Assembly: GCA_050692985.1 (NCBI GenBank)
Contig: JBOGVZ010000077.1
Coordinates: 91,456 to 155,455 of the forward strand
Direction: 5' to 3'
DNA from: JBOGVZ01 sp050692985
GTDB lineage: Bacteria; Actinomycetota; UBA4738; CALAEC01
Length of the DNA stretch: 64,000 nucleotides
Shown here: one piece after another, positions 59,715-64,000 of the stretch
Layout: the number at the start of each line of letters is the position of its first letter
Numbering within the stretch: position 1 is the stretch's first letter
The notes under the pieces: generated by a model
The model's input: only the letters and a program-made list of their open reading frames with translations
Database searches by the model: none
What the model was told of the DNA's origin: nothing
Position numbers and translations under genes: made by a program

Positions 59715-59825
59715 TTCCGGGTGATGCTGGACGTTCCGGCGTCACCTGATGGTTGACGGAGCTCCGGCTGATCCCTGACACCGGCTCCGGGTGATCCTTG
59801 ACGGTGACTCCGGCTGATGCTTGAC
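59715..59825. repeat. Five 18-bp direct repeats, about 23-bp period
   Basis: Unit consensus CTCCGGSTGATSCTTGAC. Clear copies begin at 59715, 59762, 59785 and 59808; a degenerate copy begins near 59740. Regular 22-25-base spacing points to cooperative binding of one protein (operator or iteron) or to the multiple terminal repeats of an IS21-type element. It lies directly after tRNA-Lys and 50 bases past the end of the leftward membrane gene, where no coding frame exists. Confidence 0.75.
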
Positions 59826-59874
59826 AGCGGCCCTCAGGCCCGTCTCATGGACTCGTCCCCGGCCCTCGCGGGCC

Positions 59875-60405
59875 CTAAGCGGTTTGGGCAGATGAGGTTG
59901 CGGACGCCCGGCCGACCAGGAGCAGGCCGCCGGCCAGCACCGAGCCGGACACCGAGATCAGCATCATGACCCAAGCGGTGACGCTGACCCCAGCCAGTAG
60001 CTCCCGCCCCACCACCAGGACGAGGAACGCTACCCAACCGAGCACGGCCCCCGCGCAGCCGGCCAGCCCGAGCCCCGGGCCCCTCGACCGCTTCGCCAGG
60101 ATCCCCACCCCGCCGGCTACCTGGAGGAGGCCGAAGACGATCAGGGCGCCGTCGATGGCCAGCAGGGCGGACCCGACCGAGCCCATCCCGGCCCGGTCGA
60201 AGTTCTCCAGGTCTTCGGCCAGGAACCACAGATCCCAGCCGTTGTAGGCCACCGAGGCGGCGCCGAGAAGGAAGAGGACGACCGCCGCGCCCGTCCTCGC
60301 ACCGGCTCCCGAAGGTGGGGCGGCCTCCGGCGGCGCATGGGAAGCTGGCGGCGGAACCGGCAAGGGCCCGTACGTGCTTGGCGGCGGAGGCGGGTCGGTC
60401 TCCAT
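59875..60405 (-). CDS. Proline-rich membrane protein
   Basis: A 176-residue protein with a Pro-rich cytoplasmic N-terminus (METDPPPPPSTYGPLPVPPP, about 35 residues) and four predicted membrane helices (AAVVLFLLGAASVAYNGWDLWF; ALLAIDGALIVFGLLQVAGGVGIL; GLAGCAGAVLGWVAFLVLVVG; WVMMLISVSGSVLAGGLLLVG). This is a common actinobacterial layout without known function. Pro-rich tails may mediate clustering. Confidence 0.72.
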   Translation of the reverse strand: METDPPPPPSTYGPLPVPPPASHAPPEAAPPSGAGARTGAAVVLFLLGAASVAYNGWDLWFLAEDLENFDRAGMGSVGSALLAIDGALIVFGLLQVAGGVGILAKRSRGPGLGLAGCAGAVLGWVAFLVLVVGRELLAGVSVTAWVMMLISVSGSVLAGGLLLVGRASATSSAQTA

Positions 60406-60465
60406 CGCCGTGACCCTAGCCAGCGCAGGTAGAGAGGGTCAAACCCCGGCCTATACTCGCCGGGG

Positions 60466-60548
60466 GCGAGAGTGGCGGAACGGCAGACGCGCCGGCCTTA
60501 GGAGCCGGTGCCCGGAAGGGCGTGGGGGTTCGAATCCCCCCTCTCGCA
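60466..60548 (+). tRNA. tRNA-Leu (TAG anticodon)
   Basis: 83 bases with a long variable arm (TGCCCGGAAGGGCG); acceptor GCGAGAG/CTCTCGC, anticodon stem CCGGC/GCCGG around CTTAGGA (anticodon TAG), discriminator A. A class II tRNA, intact in contrast with the remnant at 5525. Confidence 0.96.
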
Positions 60549-60607
60549 CGAAGCGAGGCCGAGGCACCCTAACCCGGCCTCACCGCGTCTCCGCCTCCGC
60601 GGGACAG

Positions 60608-61057
60608 CTATTCGCCGAAGACGTGCAACAGCACGTGCCGCTCTTTGGGCTCGTCGAGCTCCAGGAGCAGGAGCCGCTGCCATCGGCCGAACGCCGGTTC
60701 CCCCCGTGAGAGCGGGATGGCGTGCGACGAGCCTCCCAGCAGCATCTGCGCGACGTGAGAACGGCCGTTGGGCCTCTCGTGGCCATCCTCCAGGTTCTGC
60801 CGTCGGCTCTGGAGATCGTCGTGCGCGTAGACGTCATCGGAGGGGACGAGGACCTCGATGCGCCGTCGGAGGTCAGCCAGCGCGCCCTCCTCCCACTCGT
60901 TGATCAGGAGACAGCAGGTCGTGTGGGCGCAGAACGCCACCACGCAGCCATCCCCGATGCCGGCGTCCTTCACCGACCGCCGCAAGGGCTGCGTCACGTC
61001 GACGAATCCGAACCGCTCATCGGCCTTCACCACCAGCTCGGTCGTGACGGCGCGCAT
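60608..61057 (-). CDS. YjbQ/UPF0047 family protein
   Basis: A 149-residue YjbQ-like protein. Signature segments are CVVAFCAHTTCCLLINEWEEG, then YAHDDLQSRRQNLEDGHERPNGRSHVAQMLLG and FGRWQRLLLLELDEPKERHVLL. Family members have been reported to have weak thiamine-phosphate synthase activity; the true role is unsettled. Conserved His residues (AHTT, YAHDD, DGHERPNGRSH) suggest a metal site. Its ATG overlaps the stop of the membrane gene upstream (ATGA). Confidence 0.9.
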   Translation of the reverse strand: MRAVTTELVVKADERFGFVDVTQPLRRSVKDAGIGDGCVVAFCAHTTCCLLINEWEEGALADLRRRIEVLVPSDDVYAHDDLQSRRQNLEDGHERPNGRSHVAQMLLGGSSHAIPLSRGEPAFGRWQRLLLLELDEPKERHVLLHVFGE

Positions 61058-62544
61058 CAGAACCCGCTCGCGGGAGCTCCGGAGGGGATCCGGCACGACG
61101 GCATACCCTGGCCCGTGAGGACCCGGCGAGCCCGCTCCCGTGCCAGGTTCCATCCAAAGACGGAGTCCTGATCACTTCGGAGATCCGCATGCGGCTGAAG
61201 GGCACAGTCACGCAACCATGCCGGAAGGGAGTCGAACGCTGGCACCGCGTCGGGGCTGAGCCCGGCCGCATAGGGGAGATCGAACTCACCGGTGGCCCCG
61301 TACCGCTGCACGTTCTGCTCGGCCACCAGCCGATCGGGGTTCGCCAGCGAGAACAGGAGCAAGCCCGTTGCGGTGAGGATCACGCAGGCTCGAGGAAGCC
61401 ATCGGCCCTTCCACAGGACGCCTCCAACCAGGACGAGGATGAACAGCGCCCCCAACCACAGGATCGTGGCGTGAACCGAGACCCGCAGTCGCGTGAATCC
61501 GAAGGTCTCCTCGTACAGGAGCAGCCGCCGCAGCGCCGAGACGAGGACAACCAGGGTCAGCACGCTGAGCAGACCGAGCAGGGCCTGGAGGATCCGCCGG
61601 TCGGCCGCCCGCTGAAGACGGGACCACCGCACCGCGCCGGCGACCACCCCGAGCGTCAGCGCGGCGACGGCGACGAGCTGGAAGAACCCTTGTCGGGCGT
61701 ACTCGGCGTACGTCAGGCCGGCTGTCCGGAGCACGTGGTCCCGCCCACCGAACAGCACGGCGATCTGCACCGCCACGAACGCTGCGAACAGCAGATCGAG
61801 GAGCCCCAGCGCCACGGCCCATTCCAGGCGGACGAGACCACGCCTCGGGGCCGGCGAGAGGACCGCACCGCGGGCCACCATGTACCGAGGCCCCGCCGCG
61901 GCCAGGCTCACGATGCCCAGAAGCACTACGCCGAACACCAGGATCCTGGCCGGGAGCAGGGAAAGGTCCCACTCGGGGAAGAGGACCTGGCCGGCCAGGT
62001 GAGAAAAGGCCGGGTCGGCGGCGGCGAAGAGCCCCCCGAACACCGCCAGGAGCACCGCGCCGAGGACCGCTCCCCGGAGCGCCGGAGAGAGCCGTCCCAG
62101 GCGGCCCGCGGCGCCGGCGAGCGGCCGACCCAGGAAGCCGGCGGCGACGAACAACCGAGCCACCACGGTGGGAACGGCCCCGAACACCTCTGCCCACGTC
62201 ACCCCGCCCGTGACGGCCAGTGCGCCCAGCCCGACGGCGCCGAGGAAATCGAGGGCCAGCAGCCACTCGGCCGATCGGATCACCGACATCCCGACCAGGA
62301 CGAGGGCCAAAATGCCGAGGATCGCCTCGTTCAGGCTGAGTTCCCGTGGCCGCCACAGCGACACCGCGATCGCGCTCCCAGTCGCCACCAGGAACACGCC
62401 GAGTCCGATGGGCTGGCCGGGGATCGTCGCCGCCGCACCCACCGCGACCGCCAGAGCTGTAGGCACGGCCACCCGAGGGATCGGCGCGTCCCTGCCAAGC
62501 TCCGTCGATCCGCCCACCGCTGTCCCGAAGCCCTCGACGCTCAC
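61057..62544 (-). CDS. DUF4173-like polytopic membrane protein
   Basis: A 495-residue protein with about twelve predicted membrane helices and a C-terminal extracytoplasmic tail of about 90 residues beginning NPDRLVAEQNVQRYG and including YAAGLSPDAVPAFDSLP, the characteristic end of DUF4153/DUF4173 proteins. GTG start overlaps the histidine kinase stop as GTGA, and the gene ends overlapping yjbQ, so response regulator, kinase, this protein and yjbQ form one coupled operon. It may be the sensory partner or target of the two-component system. Confidence 0.82.
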   Translation of the reverse strand: MSVEGFGTAVGGSTELGRDAPIPRVAVPTALAVAVGAAATIPGQPIGLGVFLVATGSAIAVSLWRPRELSLNEAILGILALVLVGMSVIRSAEWLLALDFLGAVGLGALAVTGGVTWAEVFGAVPTVVARLFVAAGFLGRPLAGAAGRLGRLSPALRGAVLGAVLLAVFGGLFAAADPAFSHLAGQVLFPEWDLSLLPARILVFGVVLLGIVSLAAAGPRYMVARGAVLSPAPRRGLVRLEWAVALGLLDLLFAAFVAVQIAVLFGGRDHVLRTAGLTYAEYARQGFFQLVAVAALTLGVVAGAVRWSRLQRAADRRILQALLGLLSVLTLVVLVSALRRLLLYEETFGFTRLRVSVHATILWLGALFILVLVGGVLWKGRWLPRACVILTATGLLLFSLANPDRLVAEQNVQRYGATGEFDLPYAAGLSPDAVPAFDSLPAWLRDCALQPHADLRSDQDSVFGWNLARERARRVLTGQGMPSCRIPSGAPASGF

Positions 62545-63572
62545 GTGGCTCCCGTCGGCAGCACGACCACCATCCGGCACCCGCGGGGCTGGTTGCGCTC
62601 CACACGGATGTCCCCGCCGTGGGCATCGACGATCCATTTCGCGATGGCCAGCCCCAGGCCGGTGCCCCCGTCTCGGGCGGCCCTTGCGGAGTCGGCTCGA
62701 TAGAAACGCTCGAACACCCGTGACGCCTCGTCCCGGGGGATGCCGGGGCCCTGATCCGCCACCTCGATCCACACGTGCTTCGGATCGGCGTGGGCACGGA
62801 CCGTTACCTCTCCGCCCTCCGGCGAGTGGCGAACGGCGTTCTCGAGCAGGTTGGCGACGACCTCATGGATCCGCTCCGCGTCCCCGTCGGCCCGGAGCCC
62901 GGCGGGCCGGACCTCCACCTTCAGCCGCACCCCGCGGTCCGTGCCCTGGGTCGCGTGGAGGCGCGACTCGCCCACGGCCTGCTCGAGCATCCGTTTCAGC
63001 TCGAACGAGCGCCGCTCCAGCGGAACGCCGCCCGACTCCATGCGGGACAGGTCGAGGAGCTGGCCCACGAGCCGGCCGAGCCTGTCGACCTGGGCGAGCA
63101 TCGTACGCAGCGTGTGGGGATCCGGAGGCTCGACCCCGTCCACGAGATTCTCCAGGGCGGCCCGCAGGGCGGTGATCGGGGTCCGGAGCTCGTGCGAGAC
63201 GTTGGCGACGAGATCGCGGCGGATCCTGTCGGTCTCGCCGAGCTCCGCCGCCATGGCGTTGAACGCCCTGGCGAGCTCGCCGACCTCGTCTCGGGAGCTG
63301 GCGGTCACCCGGCGCGAGTAGTCGCCTCGCGCCATGGCCCTGGCGGCCGCGGCCATCTCCCGGAGCGGCGAGGTCATCCCCCTGGCCAGGATGTGCACGA
63401 CGCCCAGCGCCAACACACCCGACGCCAACCCCACCAGAACGACGGGCATGTCCGCCCGAAGCCCGAAGGAAAGCACCAGCACGATCACGCCGACGGCCGC
63501 CACGATGACCACGCTGAGCTTGAACTTGATGGAGGACAGCGGATCGAGCGGGCGCAGCCGACGGGGCCTCAT
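62541..63572 (-). CDS. Sensor histidine kinase
   Basis: A 343-residue kinase. Two membrane helices (LSVVIVAAVGVIVLVLSFG and PVVLVGLASGVLALGVVHI) with almost no extracellular loop, a HAMP domain (residues about 62-115), phospho-acceptor His127 in NVSHELRTPITAL, and an ATPase domain with NLLENAVRHSPEGG, DQGPGIP and GGTGLGLAIAKWIV. The minimal loop suggests it senses membrane state or another protein. Its ATG overlaps the response regulator stop. Confidence 0.94.
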   Translation of the reverse strand: MRPRRLRPLDPLSSIKFKLSVVIVAAVGVIVLVLSFGLRADMPVVLVGLASGVLALGVVHILARGMTSPLREMAAAARAMARGDYSRRVTASSRDEVGELARAFNAMAAELGETDRIRRDLVANVSHELRTPITALRAALENLVDGVEPPDPHTLRTMLAQVDRLGRLVGQLLDLSRMESGGVPLERRSFELKRMLEQAVGESRLHATQGTDRGVRLKVEVRPAGLRADGDAERIHEVVANLLENAVRHSPEGGEVTVRAHADPKHVWIEVADQGPGIPRDEASRVFERFYRADSARAARDGGTGLGLAIAKWIVDAHGGDIRVERNQPRGCRMVVVLPTGAT

Positions 63573-64000
63573 CGATCTGGCACCTCAAGCGCGTACCCGA
63601 CCCCGTGGACGGTCCGGATCGTCTCGGATCCCAGCTTCCGACGCACGGCCCGGACATGGGAGTCGACCGTCCGCGCCCCAGAGGCGTCTCGATATCCCCA
63701 CACTCGCGAGAGGAGCCAATCGCGGCTCCGTACCTCGCCCGGGCGCTCGGCGAGCGCGACCAAGAGGTCGAACTCGGTCCGGGTCAGCACAACCTCATCT
63801 CCGGCCCGCCGCACGCGCCGCGACGCCGGGTCGATCTCCAACACGCCCACGACCATGGTTCCTCCCGCTGGAGCCCGACGCTCCACCCGCCGGAGAAGCG
63901 CCTTGACCCTGGCCACGAGCTCGCGTGGACTGAACGGCTTGGTCATGTAGTCATCTGCTCCCACTCCCAGACCGACCAGAAGATCCGCTTCGGAGTCCAG
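63569..64000 (-). CDS. OmpR-family response regulator, C-terminal part (cut by right edge)
   Basis: 143 residues remain. They begin in the receiver domain (LGVGADDYMTKPFSPRELVARVKALLRR, with the conserved Lys of the TKPF motif) and include the complete winged-helix DNA-binding domain (VVLTRTEFDLLVALAERPGEVRSRDWLLSRVWGY, ARTVDSHVRAVRRKLG, TVHGVGYAL). The phospho-acceptor Asp lies outside the window. Coupled to the kinase by a four-base overlap, so the two form one two-component system. Confidence 0.95.
   Translation of the reverse strand: MDSEADLLVGLGVGADDYMTKPFSPRELVARVKALLRRVERRAPAGGTMVVGVLEIDPASRRVRRAGDEVVLTRTEFDLLVALAERPGEVRSRDWLLSRVWGYRDASGARTVDSHVRAVRRKLGSETIRTVHGVGYALEVPDR

Overview
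The window is about 64 kb of very GC-rich bacterial DNA, almost gap-free, with many GTG starts and 1-8 base gene overlaps. Its backbone is the conserved actinobacterial order tig-clpP-clpX, valS-folC-ndk, mreBCD-mrdA-rodA-rne-rplU-rpmA-obg-proB-proA-nadD-(LytR_C)-rsfS, all on the minus strand as in Streptomyces. A fabD-fabH-fabG-acpP-fabF operon on the plus strand sits between mreB and ndk. An F420-type (Ddn) protein and an LPETG-type surface protein also fit Actinomycetota. The species cannot be named; single clpP and the unusual accessory genes suggest an uncultured or deep-branching member.

Layout. 1-7 kb: secreted and accessory genes (a truncated secreted protein, a delta-60 repeat protein, a YncE-like lipoprotein, PhzF, a Phd/PIN toxin-antitoxin pair with a palindromic operator, a tRNA-like remnant, a lipoprotein serpin). 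7-9 kb: tRNA-Ala and a TPR-cyclase protein. 9-25.5 kb: the rsfS-to-mreB superoperon, interrupted between rodA and mrdA by a low-GC, frameshifted RTX-like gene. 25.7-30.1 kb: the FAS-II operon, which includes a small lysine-free lipoyl-like protein. 30.1-41.5 kb: RodZ-like protein, ndk, folC, valS, then a small redox/hydrolase cluster (MBL-fold, Ddn-type, sulfite-oxidase-like), then clpX, clpP, tig.

41.5-54.5 kb is the accessory region of most interest. It holds a frameshifted coiled-coil repeat gene, tRNA-Pro and tRNA-Gly, a mini LPETG surface protein, and a class III cyclase/NB-ARC/TPR signalling gene split by a 4.7-kb island (46085-50815). The island carries a 5'-truncated Eco57I-like adenine methyltransferase, an HNH nuclease and a DGQHR-type protein that look like one frameshifted polypeptide. 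It is bounded by two pieces of a single IS256-type transposase in circularly permuted order. A second TPR-cyclase, a paralogue of the one at 7-9 kb, follows.

54.6-64 kb: tRNA-Arg, a lipoprotein, an aldehyde dehydrogenase with a 3' frameshift, a coupled pair of secreted RTX-like proteins, tRNA-His and tRNA-Lys, a five-copy direct-repeat array, tRNA-Leu, YjbQ, a DUF4173-like membrane protein, and a histidine kinase/response regulator pair cut by the right edge. Several apparent frameshifts lie at short homopolymers; they may be real decay or residual sequencing errors.
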